DNA of 64,000 bases from Megascapheus bottae (GCA_024803745.1 JANJXV010000037.1:4973001-5037000); one strand, 5' to 3'; shown: positions 11,476 through 22,831, counted from the stretch's first letter. Program-made: numbers and translations. Notes: a model not told the origin generated them from the letters alone.

Positions 11476-11799
11476 GCTGTACATTTTTGGGCCACGTGAC
11501 ATCCACAATAGATGATATTGTGATCATCTTGGCAGTCTTGGGTGAATGGAACAGATGTCCTTCTCTTTGAACATAGGCTGTTCTTTTCCTTTCCCCAGCC
11601 CACGTGACCTTTCTGCATGTATGCTACTTCACTCACTATGTAAAGAAGAAACAGTCCAACACCCTGCAGCATTCCTCCGATTGATCCTTGGTCACTGTAT
11701 TTGGGAGAGGAATTTCACAGTGCTCACATCTAAAGGGAGGAATGAGTAGTGTTAGGATGTACTAGTGTGCTTGTGTTAAGAGCCTTTGTGTTTGGTATC

Positions 11800-12535
11800 C
11801 TGAAAGACGAGAGTGACTAGCACACCCAAGCGCCAAGATGGCTCAACTAAAAGACTGACAATCGCAAATGTTAGTGAAGATACAGACCATCTAGAACTCT
11901 TGTATGTGGCTGGAGGGTATGTGAAATGGTACAAACACTTTGGAGAACTGTTTGCCATTTCTTGGGAAGCTAAGTACGTATCTTCTTTGTGACCTGGAAA
12001 TTTCATACTTAGGAATTCACAAAAGTAAAATGAAAATATACATCAATATAAAGCCTTATAGATGAAGCTAGGCATGGAGGTTTACAACTGTAATCCCAGC
12101 TACTCAGGAGGCAGAGGCAGGAAGATCTCTAGATCCAGGCCAGCTTATATTACATAAAGAGACCATATATCAAAAGCGGGGGCAACAAAACAGAACAGAA
12201 ATAGACTACAGATTCACATAACAAGAGACATGTACATGATGAACAAAAGAAACCAGGTACAGAAGTAAACATGATTTCATTTATTTGAAGTCCAAGAAAG
12301 GACAAAATTCATGTATGGGAACAGAATTTAGAACAGTGGGGGGGTCCTCAGGAATGGAATATTGGGTGGATTAGGTGCACAAGGCATGTGGATGAGGACA
12401 ATGGCCTTCTATTTTGGTGACTTGCTTTTGAATATGGTTGTAGAAATGCATCCAAAGGGAAGACTTAAGAGTTGTACATTTTATTGCATATAGATTATAC
12501 CTCAATAAAGTACTGAATGCATTTTCAAAGATTAT
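11800..12535 (+). mobile_element. Ancient L1 (L1M-type) 3' end, sense
   Basis: Diverged ORF2 end and 3' UTR: GGCTGGAGGGTATGTGAAATGG, then TTGTACATTTTATTGCATATAG and CCTCAATAAAGT at the end. It is interrupted by a B1-like SINE at 12067-12190. Confidence 0.65.
12067..12190 (+). repeat. B1/7SL-like SINE head, sense
   Basis: Reads GCTAGGCATGGAGGTTTACA then CTGTAATCCCAGCTACTCAG. The ID-like tail is not evident. Confidence 0.75.
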
Positions 12536-12640
12536 GTTTAGCATGGCACATTTTGCTGCCTCATGGTCTTAATTATTTTTATTCAACAAGGTTGTCATCT
12601 TTTATAATATTACATGTCATTCTATAATTTTTGTTCATAT

Positions 12641-12862
12641 ATTTGCTAGTCCTGTGGCTTGAACTCAGGGCCAGTGTGCTATCCCTGAGCTTTTTTGCTC
12701 AAGACTAGCACTGTACCACAGCTCTACCTCTGGATTTTGGTGGTTAATTGGAGATAAGAAGCTCGCCAACTTTTTTCCTTGGGCTGGTTTTGTATTATAC
12801 TCTTCAGATCTCAGCCTCCCGAGACGTTAAGATTACAGGCATAAGCCACTGGCACCTGTCAT
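12641..12862 (-). repeat. SINE-B, antisense
   Basis: TTGCTAGTCCTGTGGCTTG at the left; TTAAGATTACAGGCATAAGCC at the right. Confidence 0.87.
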
Positions 12863-13702
12863 AACATCTTAACTGTATATCAGGGGTTGATAACCTCTGT
12901 TGTACTATAGTTTTCCATGAGTCTATGAACTCCATGAATTTGAAAGGCATAGTTTTGTGTCCCCATGTGCTTGCATTTTTCTTATCCTCTGGAAGCAAAG
13001 TTATAATTATCATCTTAAAAAAGTCTGTGATCCTAAACATATTTGGGATAGAATCTCTGTGTTAGAAGGTTCATGTTATGTGTAAGAAACCACTTCAATA
13101 GCTGAAGATGAGTGAACTATTAGTGACAAATTATGTCCAGTTGACATTTGAGGAACCATGTGCTTTGTGGTTTACAGATTAAAGCTGACACATGCCAGTG
13201 GCTCCATGAAACTCACAAAAATGAAAATAACCTTCCCATCTGAGAAATGGCAGAAAGCCCTGATAGGAGGTAGAGTTAGTACACTAGCAATAAGTACTCA
13301 GTCATATTTATAGAAAAAGATGTCTATTATCCAAGGATATCCTATGTACTGTATCCATTTGAAATATTGATGTTAGATAGATAAATGTGATCAAAGCAAC
13401 AGTTATGATTCAAAATTATTTAATACTTTTGACAGAAGAAACAATTAGTTATCATCAATGCTAATAGAATTGTATCAGCTTCAGCTTTGCTAGTGTTTAA
13501 CAAAAGAATACAATTTTGATGTGGCTTACTTAGGGTAGTTTTCAACCCTGAGTTTTGAGAACTGGTTATTCAACCCCAGTTCCTAAATGCAGTCTGGCAC
13601 TGTTTAGCACTGCATTGATGGCCTAGAGTGGTAAAAGCTAAGACTGGAAGCTGCTCCCTGACTATCTAAGAACCCTGTCTTTTGGTTATGTGATATTGAC
13701 AG

Positions 13703-13839
13703 GTTTCTGTGGTCTGTTTTGTCCGATGTGTCTTGAGTGCGACATCGCCAGGCATTATGGAGAGTGTCTTTGCTGGCCATTGTTACCTGGATCTACCTTT
13801 GCACTGAGAATTGGCACCAGAGAGAGACATAAAATCCGG
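13703..13839 (+). CDS. PLAC8L1: PLAC8L1 penultimate coding exon (PLAC8 Cys-rich domain, first half)
   Basis: Internal coding exon of PLAC8-like 1, a small protein of the PLAC8/Cys-rich family whose biochemical role is not established. The exon is 137 nt: two bases completing a Cys codon, then 45 codons, FCGLFCPMCLECDIARHYGE followed by CLCWPLLPG and a tail ending GTRERHKIR. The CxxC-type cysteine cluster and the following CLCWPLLPGS segment are hallmarks of the PLAC8 domain. The acceptor is TGATATTGACAG before 13703 and the donor CGG|GTAAGT begins at 13840. It starts in phase 1 and ends in phase 0, which joins directly to the last exon at 15459. Identification rests on remembered PLAC8L1 protein sequence and on its position facing SH3RF2. 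There are no stops and no sign of decay. Confidence 0.93.
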
Positions 13840-14532
13840 GTAAGTGCATTTGGGGTATCTATGTGAGAATCTGGATGCCTCCCAAGCTTGCGATCTCCCC
13901 ACAAGCAATAACTCTCCTCCAAAAGACAGTTTGGATTTCATTCTTCTCTAGGAAGGGTAAATGAACTAAGATGCTCTTTTGGGAAGAGTAAGTCCTGGGA
14001 AAAGGATACTGCAGAGGGTAGGTAGGTCAGTGGGCTTGGTCAGTTCATTGGCTCAGTTGTGTTTCCTGGATTGTGCTTTGATGCACAGCCACATGAGGAT
14101 GTAGATGTGATTAGTCTTCTCTGCACCAGTGCACTCGTACTGCCATCTACAAAAATAAAACCACACGCTATCTCCTCCTGCTTCAAGACAGATGACAGAT
14201 GGAATCAATCTGAAGGATACACTTGGGATGTATAGCTTTTGTGACATGCAGAATTCACTTTGGGGTTTCCCTGGAGGCTTTCAAAGAGCCAGAGAGTGAA
14301 GAGACAGAAGTTCTTAGGAGACTAGGGAGAAACAGGTGATACATATTGGGATGTGATTAGATTTTAGAAAGTCATCCCTTTATGTATTCCATGGAATGGT
14401 GCCTAGCATATATTTTTAGGTTAAAAAAATAAGGCTCAGAAACATGCATCTATTCACAGAAAAAGACTATAATTGTATATAATTATGTAGACTGTATTTA
14501 TCTGGAAGTACATATAAGAAAGTGCTAATTCC

Positions 14533-14760
14533 AAGCCAGGTGCTGGTGGCTCATGCCCGTAATTCTAGTTACTCAGGAGGCTGAGACCTGAGGATTATAG
14601 TTCAAAGCCAGCTGGGGCAGAAAAGTCCACGGGACTCTTATCTCCATTTAACTCCAAAAAGCTAGAAGTAGAGGCATGGCTCAACATAGAATACAAGGCT
14701 TTGGCAAAAAAGCTTAGGAGCAGTTTGCAGGCCCTGAGTTCAAGCACCAGAATTGGAACA
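14533..14760 (+). repeat. SINE-B, sense
   Basis: AGCCAGGTGCTGGTGGCTC head and GAGTTCAAGCACCAG tail; it runs into a CACA-rich tail at 14762-14795. Confidence 0.88.
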
Positions 14761-14869
14761 TAGACACAGACACACACAGACACACGTGCACACACTGAAA
14801 CTAACTCCAGGCAGGTGACTGGAGTGGATTTACTTTTTACTTCTCGAGTTCCCTCCTTTAAATTTTGTT

Positions 14870-15088
14870 TTTTTGTACCAGTAATAGGGTTTCAACTCAG
14901 GGTCTGATGCTGTTTCTCAGCTTTTCCCACTCTAGGCTGGCACTTTATCACTTGAACTACACCTCTACTTTTAGCTTTTTGATGGTTCATCTGAGAACCT
15001 CATGCCTGGGCTAGATTTGAATTACAATCCTCAGATCTCAGCCTCTGGAGTAGAGCTCTAAGATTACAGGTGTGAGACCCTAGCATTT
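14870..15088 (-). repeat. SINE-B, antisense
   Basis: TTGTACCAGTAATAGGGTTT at the left; CTAAGATTACAGGTGTGAG at the right. Confidence 0.85.
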
Positions 15089-15458
15089 GGGCCTCCCCTT
15101 TGTTCTGTGGGAATTTGGGGCCATTGAACTTATTACATACTCTGAAAAAAATAAATCTGGTAATTAAAAATAGTAAGACTTAGCCTAGGGGGAAAAAGCA
15201 CCCAATAGCCAGATGTTAACAGAGAAATCAGTAGTTTGAAATAAGAGTAGTTTGAAATAAGGGTTGGAGGGGGCAAGGTTCTAATTGCAGGCTTTGATCA
15301 GTCACTTTACTGCTGGTACTTGGGCCATGTAGTGTCCCCACTGTTGGCTCAAGGGCTTGGAGGATCTTGAAAACTGTGGATGGAGGGGCCAGCAGGTAAC
15401 GGTAATGGAAATGAACCTGGGAAATTTCCACATTACAGAGCCCCTCATCTTGTCCTAG

Positions 15459-15599
15459 GGCACGCTGTGTGAGGACTGGCTGGCGGTGTACTGCTGTTGG
15501 CCTTTTTCCATCTGTCAGGTGGCCCGGGAACTCAAGATGAGAACCTCCCAACTCTATGAAATCTGTGAAGTCTCTTCAACTAAGGACACCATGGTCTGA
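15459..15599 (+). CDS. PLAC8L1: PLAC8L1 last coding exon with stop codon
   Basis: Terminal exon of PLAC8L1, 46 codons plus TGA at 15597-15599. It begins GTLCEDWLAVYCCWPFSICQ and then has VARELKMRTS and a tail ending TKDTMV, completing the PLAC8 Cys-rich domain (conserved CC near position 12 and C..CQ..RE.. motif). The acceptor is CTTGTCCTAG just before 15459, and it joins the previous exon in phase 0 as HKIR/GTLCEDW. The frame is fully open. The 3' UTR follows, with an AATAAA at 15713. Together the two exons carry about half of the expected protein; the N-terminal part is not in the window. Confidence 0.95.
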   Translation, partial: GTLCEDWLAVYCCWPFSICQVARELKMRTSQLYEICEVSSTKDTMV

Positions 15600-15735
15600 C
15601 AGAACAAGATAACTCCTTCCCCACCCTCCTCTGGACCCCTTTCAGTAAATTCTTCCCCCTTTTTTTTTTTTAGTAAATTCTTTTTTTTGTGTTTTCACTG
15701 AGATACTAGGAAAATAAATATTTTCCATGACTATC
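15600..15735 (+). other. PLAC8L1: PLAC8L1 3' UTR
   Basis: Non-coding sequence between the PLAC8L1 stop codon and the probable cleavage site downstream of the AATAAA at 15713. It contains a pyrimidine-rich run and two copies of AGTAAATTCTT around 15645 and 15672. An antisense L1 tail begins at about 15750, just beyond the gene end. The 3' boundary is approximate. Confidence 0.6.
15713..15718 (+). terminator. PLAC8L1: AATAAA polyadenylation signal of PLAC8L1
   Basis: Canonical AATAAA about 115 nt after the stop codon, followed by a T/G-rich stretch (CTCTGTTGCTGTTC, about 15735-15749) suitable as a downstream element. It is the first such hexamer after the stop on this strand. Confidence 0.7.
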
Positions 15736-15749
15736 TCTGTTGCTGTTCT

Positions 15750-16160
15750 TTTTTAAAAATATTTTTTATTGTAATTAATAAAAGGGTTACATGATATTTG
15801 CCAGATAGAAGGTGCATTAATTCATATACATTGATACCTTTCACATGTCTTGGCACCCATTACCCTCCCCCCCACCCCCATCTTGGTTTTCCCCCTTCCC
15901 TATTCAATTTCAAGTAACCAAATACAAATATATCCAATATATCAGATAACAAAGTGAGATACTGTAACAATATAAGATAACCAAGGGACAGCAAAAGAGA
16001 TGAGAGATAACATAGTACATTAAGGACAACAATCATTCATTATATGGCTTTTGTTTCAATATCCTAGAGGTCCATTCAATTAGCTTCATACTATATGGCC
16101 TTATGTATCTAGGTTTTGCTCTATTGCAAATCTCTGCTAGTAGAGCCCAAGGTTTTGTTG
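15750..16160 (-). mobile_element. L1 3' UTR, antisense
   Basis: Starts TTTTTTATTGTAATTAATAA and runs to CTGCTAGTAGAGCCCAAGG. It begins only about 35 nt after the PLAC8L1 poly(A) hexamer. Confidence 0.9.
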
Positions 16161-16235
16161 TTCTTTTGTTACATATTTCCTGATGAAAACTTTAGTTTAG
16201 ATTTGCCATTCCAGTGCAGTCCTAAAAAGTATTCT

Positions 16236-16370
16236 AGTGAGGCTCTTGTCTGTAATCCTAATTACTCAGGTAGCTGTGATTTGAAGACCATGGTTCCAAA
16301 CCAGCCTGGACAGAACCGCCATGGGACTCTTATCTTCAGTCAATCACCAAAAAGCTGGAAGTAGAGCTTG
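16236..16370 (+). repeat. Partial SINE-B head, sense
   Basis: GTCTGTAATCCTAATTACTC and CAAACCAGCCTGGACAG; it stops just after the middle of the element. Confidence 0.78.
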
Positions 16371-16371
16371 A

Positions 16372-17035
16372 TAATGGCCATTCTAACTGAGGTGAAGTGG
16401 AATTTCAATATTGGATTGCTTTGCATTTTCTTATTCTTTTTTGCTAGTCCTGGGAACTGAACTCAGGGTCTAAGCACAGTCCTTGGGCTTTCCCCAAGGT
16501 TAGTGCTCTACCACTTGAGCCACAGCACCACTTCTGGCTCTTCTGTGTATGTGGTACTGAGGAATAGAACCCGGGTCTTCGTGTATGCTAGGTACGCGCA
16601 CTACCACTAGGCCAAACTCCCAGTCCCTGCTTTGTATTTTGTTTATGGCCAGAGCTGTTGAACATTTCTTCACGTATCTATTGGCCATCCCTTTACTCAA
16701 TAGCTCATTTATTAATTGAGTGGTTGTTTTTCTTAAGTTCTCTGTGTATTCTGAATACTAGGCTATCGTTGGGGGGTATAGCTGGCAAAAATCTTCTACC
16801 ATTTTATAGGCAGAAACTCTGCTATGCAGAAGCATTTTAGTTGCTTTCAGTCCCATTTACCAAGCCTGTCTTTGATTTTCTGTGTTTCTGGATCTTTACT
16901 CAGAAAGTTTCCACCTGTCCCCAGGATCTCTTATATTTCCCCCAATATTTCCTGTAATAGTTTCATGTTTCAGAAGTTACATTGAGGTCTTTGATCCATT
17001 TTGAGTTTGATGCTGGTGCAAAGTGACATCCTGGG
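16372..17035 (-). mobile_element. L1 ORF2 fragment, antisense
   Basis: TGGCCATTCTAACTGAGGTG at the left; GAAAGTTTCCACCTGTCCCC near 16900. Split by a SINE-A. Confidence 0.82.
16437..16627 (-). repeat. SINE-A, antisense, inside L1
   Basis: TTTTTTGCTAGTCCTGGG at the left, GGCCAAACTCCCAGTCCC at the right. Confidence 0.9.
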
Positions 17036-17218
17036 CATTGATGTAAAAAATTACAAACCAGGATGTAGTAAAGCCACCAGCACAACCGTGTTCATTGCAG
17101 CACTATTCACCATACTCAAGATATGATTCAGCCCAGATGCCCCTCAATGGATCATGAAAATGTGGTAGATATACATCTATCAGAATGATATTGCACCATT
17201 TGTAAATAAATGAAAAAA
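17036..17218 (+). mobile_element. L1 ORF2 3' fragment, sense, abutting an antisense L1
   Basis: Sense L1 sequence (TTCATTGCAGCACTATTCACC, GCCCAGATGCCCCTCAATGG) directly after antisense L1. The head-to-head layout suggests a 5' inversion. Confidence 0.75.
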
Positions 17219-17219
17219 A

Positions 17220-17400
17220 ACTGGGGCGCTAGTGGCTCACGCCTGTAATCCTAGCTACTCAGGAGGCTGAGATCTGAGGATCCCTATTGAAAGCCAGCCC
17301 AAGCACTAAAGAACATCAGACTCCTGTCTCCAATTAACCACTAGAAACTCGAAGCACAGAATGGAGCTAAAGAACTGGGTTTCTGGAGCTGGAAACACCT
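17220..17400 (+). repeat. SINE-B head, sense
   Basis: GCTAGTGGCTCACGCCTGTA, followed by the middle segment CTCCAATTAACCACTAG. The tail is diverged. Confidence 0.82.
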
Positions 17401-17724
17401 GTTCACAGTCTGTTTTTTTTATCTATTAAATGGTGCAGTGACAGTACTGATTGTTTAGGGCCATAAATGGAACAAGTCAAGTCATTTGCCAGAGTGTCTA
17501 CCAAGTAGAGAGGACACAGTCAACATAATTATTGCTATGTTATGGCCACCTTATATTTGCAGCAAAATATACCCATTTTCCATTTTATAGGATATAAACT
17601 ATTCTTTTAATTCAAGTCTTGGATATAGAGTATTTAAACTTTCAAGTATTATCTAAAATAAGAACATGAAAATAAAAACATTAGATGGGCATGCCAAATA
17701 TTGTAAGGATGTCCCCCATTTTTT

Positions 17725-17905
17725 TTTGAGCACTTGAGTGTGCCAGATACCAGACAAAACATGTTACACTTTAGATATCATCACCCGAGAAAGACACTAA
17801 TAGGTCTCCACTTGTCAGAAATGGGGTTTGAATACCAGAAATATTAAATAACCTGCCCAAGGCCACTCAGCTATTGACATAGGCAGTCAGACTCTGAGGG
17901 CGCGG
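17725..17905 (-). repeat. MIR SINE fragment
   Basis: Reads like antisense MIR: GTGTGCCAGATACCAG and AATAACCTGCCCAAGGCCAC. Confidence 0.65.
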
Positions 17906-18204
17906 CTTCTAATCTCTGCATTAAGCAGAGATACTTCTGGCTAAGCACCTTCTTGAACCCATGAAGTTGTACCAAACAATATTAGCTTTGCAGAGATAAA
18001 CTCAGTTTGGTCAGTGGTGAGAGGACACGGTACTTGTCCTTGTCCTCAACAATTTCTACTTTTTCATAGAGAAGCACTAGAAGCTCAACACCTTTGAAAA
18101 AATTTAAACATGCAATGTTGACATTTAGTATTGCTTGAGCATAAACAACAGGCTTGGTGGACAACTCAATTAAATAAAAATAGGTCTGTTTTTATTTATT
18201 CACT

Positions 18205-18434
18205 TTTTTTGGTCAGTCCTGGGGCTTGAAATCTGGGCCTGGCTCTGTGCCTGAGCTCTTCGGCTCAAGGCTAGAGCTCTACCACTTGAGCCAAAATGCC
18301 ACTTCTGGTTTTCTGATGGTTTGGAGATGAGAATCTTACAGACTTTTATATCCAGGCTGGCTTTGAAGTGTGATCCTCAGGTCTCAGCCTCCTGAGTAGC
18401 TGGGATTACAGGAATGAGCCACCATGCCCAGCTT
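18205..18434 (-). repeat. SINE-B, antisense
   Basis: GGTCAGTCCTGGGGCTTG at the left; GGGATTACAGGAATGAGCC at the right. Confidence 0.9.
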
Positions 18435-19529
18435 TGTTTTTTATTGTTTTGTACTTAAAACAATACTTTACAAGTTCATGGCTGGGAACTTTTTTTTTTT
18501 TGTAAAGGAAACATGGGCAACGTTTGTATTTGCATGTGTTTGGCTTCTTTCCATGGAAGAATGTTTTGTAGTGTTTCTCACATGGTTAAGCTACTTTTCT
18601 GCCTCCGATCAGTCTAGGTAGTAAGAGTGAATTTAGCACTTTATTAGTGCCACCGACCCAAGAAAGGATAACTCTGGGCTCTAAAAACATTACATTTATA
18701 ACAGAACCACAGAACATAAAAGAGAATTCATAAGTGGATAGTTCTTTGAAGATGGATAGTCTAGACCAGTCCTGAAGGGAGGTGACTTAGGACTATGACT
18801 TCTGATTTTCAAGACTATGTTTAAAAGACTATGGCAAAAAAACTTGACAAAAATATGTTCTCCCTAGGAGAGACATTCTCCACTCTGGATGTTTATGTGC
18901 ATGACAGTAACTCTGCCATCAAACATCCCATCAGCTAAGGTTTATAGAGAGCTGAGGCCGAGAGTCATTCAGTGGTAAAAACGCATTATGTTTGTTGTTG
19001 TTCTTAGAAAAGTCCTTTTGGCTTTCCAGGATGCACAGTGTGGAACAAATCTCTGATGACTCCACTTGGATAAGCAACGTCAACAGACATTTCGAAGTAA
19101 TCCATACGCCTTGTTCTGTACTATCAACCCACCAACCAAATGAGGAATTCCCCAAAGCTCTTGGCTTTACAGTGGAATATTCAAGGAAATAAAGCTGGAA
19201 CTCTATTTTCTTTTTGGAACAAAGATATGGAAAGTTTGAAAGCCCCTAGGTGTCCTGAGCAATACATTTTATATGTCTATGTTGTACTTTAAAAAAGTAG
19301 AAACACAAGAGTCTATAGCGTTCCTGTTTATATTTCCCATGGAGGGGTGAATATTTCTCCCAGACCATTTTCTTCTTTTGGAGTACTACCTAAAACACCA
19401 CCTCTCCCCCAACCAAATGCAGTAATAATTAGAAGCAATGTTTTCAGGAGATGAAACTTGGATTTCCTGGTTAGAAAAAGACTAGGCAAGAGTAGCATTT
19501 TGGACATTATCCAAAATGAAATGTATTCT

Positions 19530-19600
19530 TTATGTGACTCATGTAACTGCAACCCCTCTGTATATCACCTTTATTATAACAATAAAAAACAAAAAAAGAA
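19530..19600 (+). mobile_element. L1 3' tail, sense, very short
   Basis: ATGTAACTGCAACCCCTCTG then ATAACAATAAAAAACAAAAA, the end of the L1 3' UTR seen elsewhere. Confidence 0.65.
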
Positions 19601-20082
19601 AATGTTTCTAGGGCAATCTTCTTCCTTAACTTCATAATAATCATTCAAATTTTGCTCTTTTGCCACCTCTGCCACCCTTTGAGTCCCAATCATTTTAAAC
19701 CCTTTATGTTGGAGCTGAGACCAGATATGAAAACTAGAAAACAGTAAGCTTTCATTAAGCTTCTAGGTTTTGCTGGGCAAAAATTAAATTCTTCATTTTT
19801 GTTTCAGAAAATACTTGGTTGATTGGCCAAACAGGTTCAAAGGAATTGCTAAATCCTTACAAAACCCTCCATTATGAGTCATGAGAATTCCCAGGGACTT
19901 AAAAGAAAGGCAATGTAAAATTAAGAGCAATGGTTTCCTGTTGCTCAGATTGTTGAGAGGGAGAAGCCCGTTTCATTTCCAGTGGGAATGGAACTGCCTG
20001 CTAATAGCCCATGTGGTCACAGCCACTTGGGACTAGAAAGTTTGTTGTTCTCTCTAGCTTTTATGGGGGCAATCTGTGGACA

Positions 20083-20236
20083 CTTTTTTTTTGCTAGTCC
20101 TGGGGCTTGAACTCAGGGCCTGAACACTGTCCTTGGGCTTTCTCAAGGCTTTTTCTATGTATGTGGTACCGAGGAATTGAACTATGGTGTTTATACTAGG
20201 CAAGCACTTTTCCCCCAGGCCAAACTCCCGCCCCCC
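20083..20236 (-). repeat. SINE-A, antisense, internally deleted
   Basis: TTGCTAGTCCTGGGGCTTG to CCAAACTCCCG, but the segment between CTCAAGGCT and TTTTTCTATG (about 40 nt, the box-A side of the second monomer) is missing. Confidence 0.88.
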
Positions 20237-20654
20237 TGCGGACACTTCTTCATATACTTCATCTATAAAATTAAAATGCCTCCCAACTATAGAAGATTAC
20301 TGTCTTGCCCTAGAAAACAAAGTATTCAAAGCTGTGTATAGGTGAGCTGTAAGGATCAGATGATACCAAGAAGGTTCTGGAATCTGAAGGCATTGTCTCC
20401 TCATTTCTCTCTCCTCAGGCTAAAGAGAAGCCAATCTGAATTCCCACCAGAGGAAATGGAAACAACATTTAGTCTTATTGCTTAGAGGAAAAGGATAATT
20501 GATGGAAACAGTATTTTTTGAGCATGTGTGAGGAGGGGACATTAGCATGGATTAACCTGCCTGTAGTACAGTCTTATCTCTTGACTTCTAGATAAAGCCA
20601 ACACTTTGGGTCTTCTTACTTCTTATTGTCATCCTTTTCCTGGGACTGAGAGGA

Positions 20655-20835
20655 GAATATGGGGAAAAACAAGAGGATTGGGAGGGGATGGGGAGAGGGA
20701 AAGTGGGCGAAAAACATGGGAAGGGGTATCAATGTTCAAGAAGTAATGTACCCACTGCCTGATGATTGATTATAACTGTAACCTCTCTCTATATATTACC
20801 CCGATAATAAGATGCAATAAAAATAATTTTGAATT
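20655..20835 (+). mobile_element. L1 3' UTR tail, sense
   Basis: GGGAAAAACAAGAGGATTGG, then AACTGTAACCTCTCTCTATA and a final ATGCAATAAAAA. Confidence 0.78.
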
Positions 20836-20872
20836 AAGTTAGTCATCTCAATTAAACAATGGGTTCTGTGGG

Positions 20873-21062
20873 TGCTGATGGCTCATACCTGTAATTCTAA
20901 CTAGAGCCAGCCTGGGCAAGAAATACCATGAGTCTCATCTCTAATTAATTACCAAAAAAAATCCTGAAGTGGGTCTGTGGCCCAAGTGGTAGAGTGCTTA
21001 CCTTGAACAAAAAGGCTCAGCAACAGTGTCCAGACCCTGAGTTCAAGTCCACTAGCACACAA
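20873..21062 (+). repeat. SINE-B, sense, shortened
   Basis: GTGCTGATGGCTCATACCTG head; AGTGGTAGAGTGC and GAGTTCAAGTCC tail. Part of the B1-like head is missing. Confidence 0.83.
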
Positions 21063-21263
21063 AAAAAGTTATATTTTAAATAGTGCATGTGACATTATTT
21101 CACATAAAGAAAAAAAACACTTCTGAAACTACTATACACAGTTCTCACTCTTATTCTGGTTCATCTGGTGTGTGATCTTGTTTCAGAGCACAACTAGATG
21201 CAAAACCAAGCAAGGGTACTTCAGGACAAAGTTAGGCTCCCAAACTCTCTCTCTCTCCCTGTC

Positions 21264-21435
21264 TTTTTTTTTTTTTGCCAGTCTTGGGCTTGAGCTCAGG
21301 GCCTGAACAATGTCCTTGGACTTTCTCAAGGCTAGAGCTCTATCACTTGAGCCCTAGCACCATTTCTGGCTTTTTTTTCTATGTATGTGGTACCAAGGAA
21401 TCGAACCCAGGTCTTTGTGTATGGTAGGCCAAACT
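21264..21435 (-). repeat. SINE-A, antisense, deleted at its 5' end
   Basis: T run and TTGCCAGTCTTGGGC at the left. After GTGTATGGTAGGCCAAACT the box-A side of the first monomer is missing. Confidence 0.85.
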
Positions 21436-22024
21436 TTGGCTCATCTTTTAATAGGATGGTTGTTTCTTTGGAGATTAGTTTTGGAGTGATTCCAATTTTT
21501 TGAGCTGTTGATAAATTTTAGATATGAGGCCTTTGTCCGCCCACTCTGTATGGTTTCTGTTTAGCTTGCTAGCTATGTCCTTTGCCATACAGAAGCTCTG
21601 CAGTTTAATGTAGTCCCACTTATCCAGACTTACTTTGATTTGTTGTGTTTACGGGTCCTTATTAAGAAAGTTTCAACCTGTGCCAAGGAGACCTAGTGTA
21701 TCTGCTATTCCTCCTTGTAAAGTTTTCAGTGTATCTGCTTTTATCTCCAACTCTTTGATCCATTTGGAGTTAATCCTGGTGCAGGGTGAAAAAGAAGGAT
21801 CCAACTTTAGTTTTCTGCAGGTGCTTAACCAGTTCTGCCAGTACCACTTGTTGAAGAGGCTGTCTTTCTTCCATTCTATTTTTTTTGGCTCCCTTATCAA
21901 AGATTAGGTGGCTGTAGATCTGTGGATTATATCTGGGTCTTCAGTTCTATTCCATTGGTCCTCAGGCCTGTTCTTGTGCCAGTACACAGGCTGTTTTGGT
22001 TACTATAGCTCTGTAATAGAGTCT
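21436..22024 (-). mobile_element. L1 ORF2 fragment, antisense
   Basis: Antisense L1 from GGCTCATCTTTTAATAGGATG to CTATAGCTCTGTAATAGAGT. The - strand frame at 21673-21900 has IEWKKDSLFNKWYWQNW, an ORF2 segment. Confidence 0.88.
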
Positions 22025-22332
22025 TTTTTTTTCATTTTTTATTGTAATTAGTAAAAGGGTTACATGATATTTGCCAGATAGAAGGTGCATTAATTCACAT
22101 ACATTGATACCCTTTCACATGTCTTGGTACCCATTACCCCCCCCATCTTGGTTTTCCCCCTTCCCTATCAAATTTCAAATAACCAAATACAAATAAATTC
22201 AATATATCAGATAACAAAGTGAGATACTGTAACAATATGAGATACCCAAGGGACAGCAAAGGAGATGAGAAATAACATAGTACATTAAGGACAACAGTCA
22301 TTCGTTGTATGGCTTTTGTTTCAATATCCTTC
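22025..22332 (-). mobile_element. Second L1 3' UTR, antisense, inserted next to the first
   Basis: CATTTTTTATTGTAATTAGT at the left, ending GGCTTTTGTTTCAATATCC. It lies to the right of ORF2 sequence, the wrong order for a single antisense L1, so it is a separate insertion. Confidence 0.85.
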
Positions 22333-22831
22333 ATCCGCAACTTTTAGGATATCCGGGAATTTCACTTATCTGTGTAATTTCTATCTTGTTAGCACAGATG
22401 ATTTAAAATTGTATTTTTAGTTTTTTTTAAGTAGTAGAACATTTTCTTGTGACTTGTTCTTTCTGATGGCATATTTATGCACATAAGAAGACACAATTAT
22501 AACTGATTTTTTCTAATTGAAGAACCCTCCACAGGGACTGGGGTCTGCAGTCTCCATCTTGTATTGTGGAGACATATGGATCATATCCTCTGTCTCATGG
22601 AGTTTTCTTGTCTTTGACTGTCACATCCTTCTTTCCTTGATCATGCCATTATAGGTATTTTCGGATACTGTCTGGGTCAGAAGGAATAGGAGAAAGAATA
22701 GAAAAGAATAGGGGTGTGGCAGAGGAATACAAATTGTTCAAAGTGAAGTCCCACTTAGTGGTGGTAGGATGCCCAGGAGACATTATGAAGTACTGGTTTC
22801 TTTCTGACTTTTCTTTTCGTTTTCTTCTTCT

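Larger units (their letters stand above)
1..13702 (+). other. PLAC8L1: Region upstream of the first visible PLAC8L1 coding exon (probably intron)
   Basis: No coding exon was recognised here. I looked for the expected PLAC8L1 N-terminal half, just before the Cys-rich domain, and did not see it. Most of the stretch is L1 and SINE sequence, listed separately. The parts that look unique are about 9160-9675, 10240-10370, 11476-11800 and 12862-13700. Calling this intron is inference, because exon 13703-13839 starts in phase 1 and must be preceded by another coding exon. Confidence 0.6.
13840..15458 (+). other. PLAC8L1: Last intron of PLAC8L1
   Basis: GTAAGT at 13840-13845 and a TCCTAG acceptor ending at 15458 bound this phase-0 intron. 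It holds SINE-B copies at 14533-14760 (sense) and 14870-15088 (antisense). The stretches 13846-14530 and 15090-15400 look unique and show no coding signal; the antisense reading frame across 15228-15551 is only a shadow of the last exon. Confidence 0.88.

Noticed and set aside
15228..15551. 107-codon - frame over the PLAC8L1 last exon
   Set aside because: It is the antisense shadow of a conserved + strand exon with correct splice site and stop codon.
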